From: Massilia forsythiae
GTDB lineage: Bacteria > Pseudomonadota > Gammaproteobacteria > Burkholderiales > Burkholderiaceae_D
DNA: 64,000 nucleotides
NCBI RefSeq assembly: GCF_012849555.1
Contig: NZ_CP051685.1
Span: 1,116,001-1,180,000, forward strand
Direction of reading: 5' to 3'
This document shows, in pieces, positions 10,049-17,099 of the stretch. A program made the position numbers and the translations under genes. Within the stretch, counting starts at the first letter, position 1. Every line of letters begins with the position of its first letter. The notes under the pieces were generated by a model. The model was not told the origin of the DNA. It was given only the letters and a program-made list of their open reading frames with translations, and did not search any database.

Positions 10049-10693
10049 ATGAGAATGCCCTTCCGCCGGCGCCAGAAAGCATCCCCAGACGCTTCCCTGG
10101 CGGCCTACCCGCCGCGCGCCCGTGGCATGCCGCCTGCGCTGCAGCGCCCCGGTGCGGGAAACTTGCCGGCCACGCCGCTCGCCGCAGCGGGCCTGCTGAT
10201 CGCGCTGGCAGCGGCGAGCGGATGCTCGAACCTCTCGAACGACGTGGCCGATCCCTACTCGGTCGGGCGCACTACTTTCGGCACGATTCCCTGGACCGAG
10301 GCGGACTATCCCGGTCCGCCGACGCCGCTATCGCCATCGCGTCTTTCCCCGGCCGGGCTGGACGACTACAAAACGCTGGTCGCGCAGCACGTGGTGCAGC
10401 ACAACCGCGAACACCTGTACAGCGGCACCCTGCCCCCGCTGCTGCCCGCCATCGTGGTGCTCAACATTACGGTCGACGCCGCCGGCCACATGACCGCCGT
10501 CGAGGTGGTGCGCTCGCGCGACCCGGACGCCTCGCTGGTGGCGCTGGCGGCGATGTGGCGCAGCGTGCCGCTGCCGCGCCCGCACCAGCTGGCGCGCACC
10601 GGCGCCAAGCTGACGTTTGCCGAGACCTTCCTGTTCGCGGACCGCGAGCGCTACCAGTTGCGCAGCCTGGCCGGGCCGCAGGCGTCGGAGTGA
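10049..10693 (+). CDS. Hypothetical lipoprotein with TonB-C-like domain
   Basis: 214 residues. A long basic, Pro-rich leader of about 45 residues precedes a hydrophobic segment, AAAGLLIALAAASGCSN, with a lipobox-like end. The mature part ends in a segment (VVLNITVDAAGHMTAVEVVRSR, then ALAAMWRSVPLPRPHQL) that resembles the C-terminal domain of TonB/TolA-type proteins, so an envelope location is likely. Whether it is a true energy transducer is doubtful, because it has no proline-rich spanning region. Preceded by GAGGATCCCGAG. It follows trpC by 89 bases and may be read through from the operon. Confidence 0.65.
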   Translation: MRMPFRRRQKASPDASLAAYPPRARGMPPALQRPGAGNLPATPLAAAGLLIALAAASGCSNLSNDVADPYSVGRTTFGTIPWTEADYPGPPTPLSPSRLSPAGLDDYKTLVAQHVVQHNREHLYSGTLPPLLPAIVVLNITVDAAGHMTAVEVVRSRDPDASLVALAAMWRSVPLPRPHQLARTGAKLTFAETFLFADRERYQLRSLAGPQASE

Positions 10694-10799
10694 CCATCCC
10701 GGTCGATGAAAATGCGGCGGCCGCGTATCGCCGCGTGGACGGCGTCAACGTTTCGGGCGAATCATCCCGCGCAGGTCAAGCCGTCCACCCTACGCGTCC

Positions 10800-12629
10800 T
10801 TAAGTCGCGCTCGGGCGCTTGAGCAGCGCCGTACGGCGCACGCCCGGCGCCGGCGCCAATTGCACGCACGGCACCCGGTCGCCCTGCAGCGTCACGTCGA
10901 ACGCCATCAGTTCGTCGCGGCGGAAGGCGTGCACGGTAAGGGTGTCGCCCACGCGGTAGCGCGCGAACAGCTGGTCCAGGTTGGACGGGTTGCCGTTCAC
11001 GCGCAGGCCGTCGACCGCGATCAGGATGTCGCCGGCGGACAGCCCGGCCTGGTGCGCCGCCCCGCCCTCGTGGATCTGCGTCAGCTTGGCGCCGCCGGCA
11101 TCGCGGCCGATGCCGGCATCCAGCGACGGTTTCGTGTTCTTGCGCTCGTCCGCCAATTTGACGCCGAAGGGGGCGTACAGCTTGGCCAGCGGGATGTCCT
11201 CGGTGCCGCGGATGTAGCGGTCGAAGATCGATTTCAGGCGCACGCCGCTGACCTCGTCGAACAGCGCCTCGACCTCCTTGTCCGTCACGCCGCGTCCGCC
11301 CTCGGCATCGGCGGCATAGAAATCGCGGCCGTAGCGTTCCCACAGCGCGCGCATCACGTCGTCCAGCGAGCGGGCGCCGCCGGTCTTGGCGCGGATGGTC
11401 AGGTCGAAGGCCAGGCCCACCAGCGAACCCTTGGTGTAGTAGCTGATGATGGCGTTGGGTGCATTCTCGTCCTGGCGGTAATACTTGCTCCAGGCATCGA
11501 AGCTGGATTCGGCCACGCTCTGCTTGGTGCGGCCGCTGCCGCGCAGCACGCTGCCGACCGTTTTACCGAGCAATTTGAAATAGGTCGCTTCGCTGATGAT
11601 GCCGCTGCGCACCAGCATCAGGTCGTCGTAGTAGCTGGTGAACCCTTCGAACAGCCACAACAGCGGCGTGTAGTTCTCGACTTGCAGGTCGTAGGGCGCG
11701 AACACCGCCGGCTTGATGCGCTTGACGTTCCAAGTGTGGAAGTATTCGTGGCTGCACAGGCCGAGGAAGGTGATGTAGCCCTCGTTCGGCTCGGCCGTCT
11801 TGGGCGCCGCCGTGGTCGGCAAATCGGCGCGCGCGCAGATCAGCGCGGTCGAGGCGCGGTGCTCCAGGCCGCCGTAGCCGTCGCCCACCGCCATCGTCAT
11901 GAACACGTAGCGCTCCATCGGCGCCAGTCGCGTGGCCGGCTCGAAAAAGGCGATCTGCGTCTCGCAGATGGCCTTCAAATCCTGCTCCAGGCGCGCCATG
12001 TCCAGGTTGGGCACGCGGCCGGTGATCACGATGTCGTGCTGGATGCCGCTGGCGGTGAAGGTGCCGAGCGCGAAATCGCCCATCTCGACCGGATGGTCGA
12101 TCAGTTCGTCGTAGTCGCCCGCCACGTAGGTGCCGAAGCCGTAGCGCTTGGCGCCCAGTTCCGGCAGCGAGGTCGCTACGCGCCAGGTCTTGGCGGCCGG
12201 ATCGGCCGGACGCTGGATGTCGACCTGGTGCGGCTGGTGTTCCTGGCCGAGCGCGCGCAGGAACACGCTGGTGCCGTTGAAGAAACCGTGGGTCTGGTCG
12301 AGATGGGCGGCGCGCACCGACAGGTCCCAGGCGTACACCTCATAGTGCAGGCTGAGCGGGCCGTCGACCGGAGCGGCTTGCCACGCGTGCTTGTCGAGCT
12401 TGACCAGCGCCACCGGACCATCGGCCGACTCGGCGCGGATACGCACGATGTTGCGCGCGAACTCGCGGATCATGTAGCTGCCCGGGATCCAGGCCGGCAG
12501 CGCGAACACCTGGCCGTCCGCGGCCGGTGCGGCCACGGTGACGGTGACATTGAACAGGTGGCCCGACAGATCCTTGGGCACGATGGTGTAGTGGATGGCG
12601 GGCTGCTTCTTGGACGTGGTTTTTTTCAT
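10800..12629 (-). CDS. M61 family metallopeptidase with C-terminal PDZ domain
   Basis: 609 residues. The N-terminal beta domain typical of glycyl aminopeptidases (PAWIPGSYMIREFARNI) precedes a gluzincin domain with zinc motif HEYFH (in CSHEYFHTWNVKRIKP, about residue 295) and the downstream Glu in LLWLFEGFTSYYDDL. A PDZ domain follows at about residues 500-590 (IHEGGAAHQAGLSAGDILIAVDGL). No signal peptide is visible, so it is probably cytoplasmic. Homologues cleave N-terminal Gly or Ala from peptides. It is preceded by about 110 bases without a gene. Confidence 0.92.
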   Translation of the reverse strand: MKKTTSKKQPAIHYTIVPKDLSGHLFNVTVTVAAPAADGQVFALPAWIPGSYMIREFARNIVRIRAESADGPVALVKLDKHAWQAAPVDGPLSLHYEVYAWDLSVRAAHLDQTHGFFNGTSVFLRALGQEHQPHQVDIQRPADPAAKTWRVATSLPELGAKRYGFGTYVAGDYDELIDHPVEMGDFALGTFTASGIQHDIVITGRVPNLDMARLEQDLKAICETQIAFFEPATRLAPMERYVFMTMAVGDGYGGLEHRASTALICARADLPTTAAPKTAEPNEGYITFLGLCSHEYFHTWNVKRIKPAVFAPYDLQVENYTPLLWLFEGFTSYYDDLMLVRSGIISEATYFKLLGKTVGSVLRGSGRTKQSVAESSFDAWSKYYRQDENAPNAIISYYTKGSLVGLAFDLTIRAKTGGARSLDDVMRALWERYGRDFYAADAEGGRGVTDKEVEALFDEVSGVRLKSIFDRYIRGTEDIPLAKLYAPFGVKLADERKNTKPSLDAGIGRDAGGAKLTQIHEGGAAHQAGLSAGDILIAVDGLRVNGNPSNLDQLFARYRVGDTLTVHAFRRDELMAFDVTLQGDRVPCVQLAPAPGVRRTALLKRPSAT

Positions 12630-12742
12630 GGTGTGGGCAATCTTTTCCGATGCGCTTAAGTGTAATCGGATTTGCCGGTACCGGGAAAGTCGGCCGGACG
12701 CGCTGGCCAGGCGTGCGCCGTGCGCAAGCGCGCGGGCAGGTG

Positions 12743-13429
12743 TCAGGATGCGGCCAGGTCGGACGGCGTGTCGATGTCGAGCAGGATGCCGGGGTCGTTC
12801 ACCGCCACCTCGGTGACCGCGCAGGTCTGCAGCAGGCGGCGTGCGCCCTGCTCGCCTTGTAACGCCAGCAGCGCGTCCAGGTGGATGCGGCTGAAACCGA
12901 CCGGGTTGCCGCGCCGGCCGTCGTGCACGGGGGCGACGATGGGGGCGCCGGCGGCCAGCGCTTCGCGCAGGGCCAGCAAGGTGGCGGAGGCGACGTGGGG
13001 CATGTCGCCGAGGGCGATCAGCCAGGCGCTGGGGATGGTGCTGTCGGTATCGGCGCCGTCGATAAGGTCATGAGCGGGGTACTGCAGGCTGCGTATGGGT
13101 CCCCGCCTGCGCGGGGACGACGGATCATCGGCAGTGGGTCCGAGCGAATGGCGCAGGGCCTGCACCAGCGAAGCGGCCATGCCGCTGTCGGCATCGGCGC
13201 ACACGGTCACCTCGCAGCCGAGCGCCGCCAGCAGTGCGCCGACGCCGCCGTCCTCGGGCGGCGTCACGGCGATCACGCGCGGGAACGCGGCCAGCAGCTT
13301 GCGCGCGCTGGCCACGACCACGGGTTCGCCGCCGGGCAGCGCTTGCAGCAGCTTGTTGCGCCGGCCGTCCGGATCGAAGCGGCGCCCCCTGCCGGCGGCC
13401 AGCAAGATCGCGACGGGGCAGGCGCGCAT
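12743..13429 (-). CDS. MobA/MocA-like NTP transferase with a repeat-derived insert
   Basis: 228 residues. The nucleotide-binding start AILLAAGRGRRFDPDG and the metal/nucleotide motif WLIALGDMPHVA are typical of molybdenum-cofactor nucleotidyltransferases, as are GRRGNPVGFSR and a C-terminal DIDTPSDL. The substrate (CTP or GTP, Mo-cofactor) is inferred from family only. About 40 residues (95-134) sit between DSGMAASLVQALR and AWLIALGDMP, where relatives have roughly a dozen; ten of them are encoded by a REP-like unit. Whether the protein is active is unknown. It lies 8 bases after the dsbC-like gene. Confidence 0.8.
   Translation of the reverse strand: MRACPVAILLAAGRGRRFDPDGRRNKLLQALPGGEPVVVASARKLLAAFPRVIAVTPPEDGGVGALLAALGCEVTVCADADSGMAASLVQALRHSLGPTADDPSSPRRRGPIRSLQYPAHDLIDGADTDSTIPSAWLIALGDMPHVASATLLALREALAAGAPIVAPVHDGRRGNPVGFSRIHLDALLALQGEQGARRLLQTCAVTEVAVNDPGILLDIDTPSDLAAS
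13094..13122. repeat. REP-like unit inside a coding gene
   Basis: A 29-base unit almost identical to the pair at 7987-8096 lies inside the nucleotidyltransferase gene. Read in the gene's frame it gives [10 protein letters not shown] (residues about 104-113) and leaves the frame open. The bases next to it (13075-13093) also resemble the flank of the trpG-trpD copies, so a longer element may have inserted. Confidence 0.85.
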
Positions 13430-13437
13430 GGGAGGGA

Positions 13438-14157
13438 TTACTTCAGCGAGGACAGCTTGGTTTCCAGCGTCTTCTGGTCGACGGCACCCGGGATGCGGCT
13501 GCCGTCGGCGAAGAAGATCGCCGGCGTGCCCTGGATGCGCAGCTTCTGGCCCAGCGCCAGCACCTTGTCGTTCGGCGTCTCGCAACTTGCGGCCGCCGCC
13601 GGCGCGGCCTTGCCGCTGATCATCCAGTCGTCCCAGGCCTTGGAACGGTCCGGCGCGCACCAGATGTTCTTCGACTTGGCGAACGAATCCTCGGACAGGA
13701 TGTTGTACATAAAGGTGTAGATCGTCACGTTATCGAGGTTCTTCAGCGTAGTCTGGCGCAGGCGCTTGCAATAGCCGCAGTTCGGATCCTCGAACACGGC
13801 GATCACGCGCTTGCCGTCGCCCTTGACCTGCTTGATCGCATCGCCCAAGGGCAGGTCGGAAAACTTGATCTTGTTGATGTCGTCGATGCGCTCGCGCGTC
13901 AGGTCGCGCGTGGTCTTGGCGTCGTACACGTGGCCGATGACCAGGTATTCGCCCTTCTTGTCGGTGTACAAGATATCGCCGGCCACGCGCAGTTCGTACA
14001 GGCCGGAATACGGGGTTTCCTTGATCGAATCGATCTTGGCGCCGCCCAGGCGCGGCTCGATCGCCTTCTTGATGGTCGCTTCGACCGCATTCTGGGCGCC
14101 GACGCACGACGTGATCAGGCCGGTCGCCAACAGGACGGCGAGCTTGGTTTTAAGCAT
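13438..14157 (-). CDS. dsbC: DsbC-family thiol:disulfide interchange protein
   Basis: 239 residues. Periplasmic disulfide isomerase type. A signal sequence (KLAVLLATGLITSCVGAQ) could be cleaved by signal peptidase I or, through ITSC, by the lipoprotein peptidase. A small dimerisation domain (about 25-85) precedes the thioredoxin-fold domain with the active-site CGYC at residues 127-130 (FEDPNCGYCKRLRQ) and the cis-Pro loop IQGTPAIFFADG. It lies between the ubiquinone hydroxylase and the nucleotidyltransferase on the same strand and is probably cotranscribed. Confidence 0.9.
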   Translation of the reverse strand: MLKTKLAVLLATGLITSCVGAQNAVEATIKKAIEPRLGGAKIDSIKETPYSGLYELRVAGDILYTDKKGEYLVIGHVYDAKTTRDLTRERIDDINKIKFSDLPLGDAIKQVKGDGKRVIAVFEDPNCGYCKRLRQTTLKNLDNVTIYTFMYNILSEDSFAKSKNIWCAPDRSKAWDDWMISGKAAPAAAASCETPNDKVLALGQKLRIQGTPAIFFADGSRIPGAVDQKTLETKLSSLK

Positions 14158-14198
14158 GATTGGATTCCAATTCTTGAAAAGACGCTACTGGATAAGGA

Positions 14199-15482
14199 TT
14201 ATTTGCCCATCGCATGCGCGATCAGCCGGCGCTTAACTAGCGGCAATTTATCCAGCAAGTTTAATCCGATATTGCGCACCACGCGCAGCGGCTCCAGGTT
14301 GGTGCCGAACAAACGCTCCAGGCCATCGGTCGCCAGTTGCATCAGCAACACATCTTCCTTGCGCGCGCGCGCATAGCGCGCCAGCACGCGTTCGTCGCCG
14401 ATGCCGTGGTGCGCCTCGCGCGCGCCGATCACCTCGAGCAGGTCGACGATGTCGCCGAAGCCCAGGTTCATCCCGTGCCCGGCCAGCGGATGCACCGCGT
14501 GGGCAGCGTCGCCGAGCAGGGCCACGTGCGGCGCGGTGATCGCGTGCGGGCGCACCAGCGCCAGCGGAATCGCCTTCACCACTTCCGGCTGCAAGGGCTT
14601 GAGCAGGCCGAGCTCGCGGTCGGCATGCTCGCCCAGGCGGATCGCCAGTTCGCCCAGCGATTCGTTCATGATGGTATCGGCCAGCGCATCCGGCGCCGAC
14701 CATACCAGCGACACCTTGTTGCCCGGCAGCGGCAGCAGCGCCACGATGCCGTCCTTGCAGGTGAACCACTGGCGCGCGACGTTGTGGTGCGGCTTTTCGC
14801 AGGTAAAATTGGCGACGATGGCGCGCTGGCGGTACGAGCGGTAGTCGATGCCGATGTCGCACTGGCCGCGGACCCACGAGTCGCGCCCGTCGGCGCCCAG
14901 CACCAGCTGCGCCTCGATGGCGCCGCCCTGCTCCAGCTCCACCCTGGCTCCGTCCTGCGCGCAGGCCAGCCGACTGGCGCGGCCTTCGACCACCGTCACG
15001 TTCTGGGCGAAGCGCAGCGCAGCGTCCAGCGCCCCATTCAAATTGCTGTCCTCGACGATCCAGGCCAGCGCGCCGGCATGGGCGCCGAAGGCATCGAAGC
15101 CCAGGTGGCCGCTGCCCGCGCCGTCACCCTGCACATCCATCGCATCGACCGGCGCCACGCGCGCCATGTCGAGCGCGCCCCACACCTTCAGCGACGACAG
15201 CAGCGCGTGCGCCGTGTGATTCAATGCGTACACGCGCACGTCCCACGGGCGCTCGCCACCGTACGATGGCGCTGCCGACGCCTGCTCGGCGCGCGCCGGC
15301 GGCACCAGCAGCGTCACGCCATGGCCGGCCTGCGACAGGCCCAGCGCCGCGGTCTTGGCGATGGCGCCGTTGCCGATGATGCAGACGTCGCTGCGGCGGA
15401 CGGCGCCCTGGCCCGCGCCCTGGCCCGGATTGTTGCGCCCATCGCTGCGCAATGGTGCGGAGGAAGTGGTGTATGAGGTCAT
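14199..15482 (-). CDS. UbiH/UbiF/COQ6-family FAD-dependent hydroxylase
   Basis: 427 residues. Class A flavin monooxygenase of ubiquinone ring hydroxylation. FAD motifs: GxGxxA (VCIIGNGAIAKTAALGLSQ), LGADGRDSWVR and the C-terminal LLGDAAHAVHPLAGHGMNLG. Which ring position it hydroxylates cannot be read from the sequence, so no specific ubi symbol is given. The extra N-terminal 28 residues before the Rossmann fold are low in conservation; an internal start is possible but the ATG at 15482 is the first available. It lies upstream of the dsbC-like gene in the same direction. Confidence 0.88.
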   Translation of the reverse strand: MTSYTTSSAPLRSDGRNNPGQGAGQGAVRRSDVCIIGNGAIAKTAALGLSQAGHGVTLLVPPARAEQASAAPSYGGERPWDVRVYALNHTAHALLSSLKVWGALDMARVAPVDAMDVQGDGAGSGHLGFDAFGAHAGALAWIVEDSNLNGALDAALRFAQNVTVVEGRASRLACAQDGARVELEQGGAIEAQLVLGADGRDSWVRGQCDIGIDYRSYRQRAIVANFTCEKPHHNVARQWFTCKDGIVALLPLPGNKVSLVWSAPDALADTIMNESLGELAIRLGEHADRELGLLKPLQPEVVKAIPLALVRPHAITAPHVALLGDAAHAVHPLAGHGMNLGFGDIVDLLEVIGAREAHHGIGDERVLARYARARKEDVLLMQLATDGLERLFGTNLEPLRVVRNIGLNLLDKLPLVKRRLIAHAMGK

Positions 15483-15645
15483 GCGGGCATTATAGCCCTT
15501 GCCGCTGGCGAATCAGCGCGCTCCGGGCTGTGGCGCTGGCCTGCCGTGGCTGCGCGGCCTGGGCGGCGTTCAGGCGCCGTTCATAAAAAATTGCCTGCCA
15601 GGACTTGCGGGCTCGAACACCGCTGGCTATAATCATGCCTCTCTT

Positions 15646-15721
15646 GGCCTGGTAGCTCAGTTGGTAGAGCAGAGGATTGAAAATCCTTGTGTCGGTGGTT
15701 CGATTCCGCCCCGGGCCACCA
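15646..15721 (+). tRNA. tRNA-Phe (GAA)
   Basis: 76 bases with encoded CCA. Acceptor stem GGCCTGG with CCGGGCC, D-arm AGCTCAGTTGGTAGAGC, anticodon stem/loop AGGATTGAAAATCCT with anticodon GAA, T-loop GGTTCGATTCC. An identical gene is at 42615-42690. The 3' half is copied again at 16572 as part of a duplicated integration-type site. Confidence 0.98.
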
Positions 15722-15742
15722 AGAATTCGGCAGTACAGTAAG

Positions 15743-15773
15743 ACGCCACCCTCGGGTGGCGTTTTTGTTTTTA
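15743..15773 (+). terminator. Rho-independent terminator of tRNA-Phe
   Basis: Perfect 8-bp stem ACGCCACC / GGTGGCGT with loop CTCG, followed by TTTTTGTTTTT. A near copy lies at 16630, and similar hairpins end other units at 20505 and 20770. Confidence 0.92.
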
Positions 15774-15846
15774 GGCCATTGCCCTTGTCCGGTATATTTG
15801 CAGTATCGTTTCGATTACGGCAGCATGCGAGGATGGAGTTTAGAGC

Positions 15847-16370
15847 ATGGAAGCAACGCCACGTATCATCATTATTGCCGGACCCAACGGCGCTGGAAAA
15901 ACTACCTTCGCGCGTGAATTTTTACCGAGCGAAGCTGCATGCCCAGTGTTCGTTAATGCGGATTTGATCGCGGCAGGACTAGCGCCGTTTGCTCCAGAAA
16001 CGGCTGCGATACAAGCAGGACGTTTGATCTGCAAGAACTCACTCGCCACTTTGCCGCCCGCACCAGCTTTGCATTTGAGACGACGCTTTCAGGTCGAGGC
16101 TATGTTCGGCTGATCCGCGAATGGCAAAATGCCGGTTACCGCGTCAAGCTTATTTTCTTACAATTAGCAAGTGCTGGCGAAGCCATCGCACGCGTGGCGC
16201 AACGGATCAAGCAAGGCGGCCATCATATTCCTGACGACGTTATCCAGCGCCGCTTTGTTGCTGGGAAACATAATTTCGATCAGATTTATGCGCCCATCGT
16301 GGATGCCTGGGCTTTATATGACAATGCCGGATCTACCCCGATTCTTATCGACTGGAGCGAACGATCATGA
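15847..16370 (+). pseudogene. Zeta-toxin-like P-loop kinase, frameshifted
   Basis: The first frame (ATG 15847) gives [21 protein letters not shown] with a Walker A motif, then [17 protein letters not shown], typical of zeta/PezT-like kinases. At about 16026-16032 (TTGATCTGCAA) the reading shifts: one base is missing relative to the expected Leu-Met-Leu-Gln, after which the +1 frame continues correctly with [17 protein letters not shown], then IPDDVIQRRFVAGKHNF, to TGA at 16368. Restored length would be about 174 residues. Zeta toxins phosphorylate UDP-N-acetylglucosamine; here activity is presumably lost unless the shift is programmed or a sequencing error. The stop overlaps the next ATG (ATGA). 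Confidence 0.8.
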
Positions 16371-16567
16371 ACAAACGACCGATCGAGCAGGCCCACGATC
16401 CTGATCTGCGGCTTTCGCAAATCGCTATGCAGCGGGCAGCAAAACGTGCATACGACCTCGCGAGAATGACTGGTACAACAATTGTCGTCAGCCATCATGG
16501 GATTATTGAACACTTGACGCCCGAATCCAGCGTCAGTAATTCAGCCTCAAACGGACAAAAGGACTGA
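16367..16567 (+). CDS. Small protein downstream of the zeta-like gene (possible antitoxin)
   Basis: 66 residues, start ATG overlapping the kinase stop by ATGA. The sequence (DPDLRLSQIAMQRAAKRAYD, then TGTTIVVSHHGIIEHL) looks like the small partner commonly found with short zeta-like ATPases. The stop codon sits in the duplicated tRNA-derived sequence, so the last residues are set by the insertion boundary. The antitoxin role is inferred from position only. Confidence 0.6.
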   Translation: MNKRPIEQAHDPDLRLSQIAMQRAAKRAYDLARMTGTTIVVSHHGIIEHLTPESSVSNSASNGQKD

Positions 16568-16629
16568 AACGCCTTGTGTCGGTGGTTCGATTCCGCCCCG
16601 GGCCACCAAGAATTCGGCAGTACGACAGA

Positions 16630-16657
16630 ACGCCACCTTCGGGTGGCGTTTCTGTTT
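16630..16657 (+). terminator. Terminator, duplicate of the tRNA-Phe terminator
   Basis: ACGCCACC / GGTGGCGT stem with TTCG loop followed by TTTCTGTTTTT. It is the right-hand copy in the duplicated tRNA-end unit. Confidence 0.85.
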
Positions 16658-16790
16658 TTGGCGCACCGTTTGCGGTATCGGTCATCCGGCCATTGTCATC
16701 GTTGAATTTTTGTCATATGTTGAATAGCCGGGCATGCAAGATTTTGCGGCCCGGCAGATCGCAAGATCCATTCAACCAAAGGAGACACGT

Positions 16791-17063
16791 ATGCCACGCT
16801 ACCTGGTCGAACGCACTTTTCCCGATGGTCTTCACGTCCCCGTCGATGCCGAGGGCGCCAGCGCCCTGAGCAAGATCGTCGAGGCCAACAGCAGCCAGGG
16901 CGTCACCTGGGTGCATTCCTATGTGAGCGCAGATAAAACCCGCACGTATTGCATCTACGATGCGCCGACGCCGGAAGCGATCAAGCAGGTCGCCGAGCGC
17001 AACGGGCTGCCGGTCAACAATATCAGCGAAGTCTCGGTGCTGGAACCTTACTTCTATCACTGA
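16791..17063 (+). CDS. DUF4242 domain protein
   Basis: 90 residues, cytoplasmic, ferredoxin-like small domain. Characteristic features are PRYLVERTF at the start, GVTWVHSYVSADKTRTYCIYDAPTPEAI with the conserved Cys and Asp, and a final EVSVLEPYFY. The start is supported by AAAGGAGACACGT directly upstream. Biochemical function of the family is not established; some relatives are described as nickel-binding. Convergent with the SNF2 gene. Confidence 0.9.
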   Translation: MPRYLVERTFPDGLHVPVDAEGASALSKIVEANSSQGVTWVHSYVSADKTRTYCIYDAPTPEAIKQVAERNGLPVNNISEVSVLEPYFYH

Positions 17064-17099
17064 CGCTGCAATGGCAACACCTGGCGCAGCGCGCCAGGG

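Larger units (their letters stand above)
15685..16623 (+). mobile_element. 887-bp unit bounded by a duplicated tRNA-Phe 3' end
   Basis: A 52-base identical direct repeat, from CCTTGTGTCGG in the anticodon arm through the CCA end into AGAATTCGGCAGTAC, occurs at 15685-15736 and 16572-16623. Weaker similarity begins at the anticodon (TGAAA) and continues through the terminator. The tRNA stays intact on the left; only the 3' half is repeated on the right. This is what integration into a tRNA gene leaves behind. The enclosed DNA is less GC-rich and carries a zeta-toxin-like gene and a small partner. No integrase is present, so mobility would need help from elsewhere, or this is a remnant. Confidence 0.75.

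Noticed and set aside
16572-16608. A third tRNA-Phe
   Set aside because: Only the 3' half is present; the acceptor 5' strand, D-arm and anticodon are missing. It is a duplicated site, not a gene.
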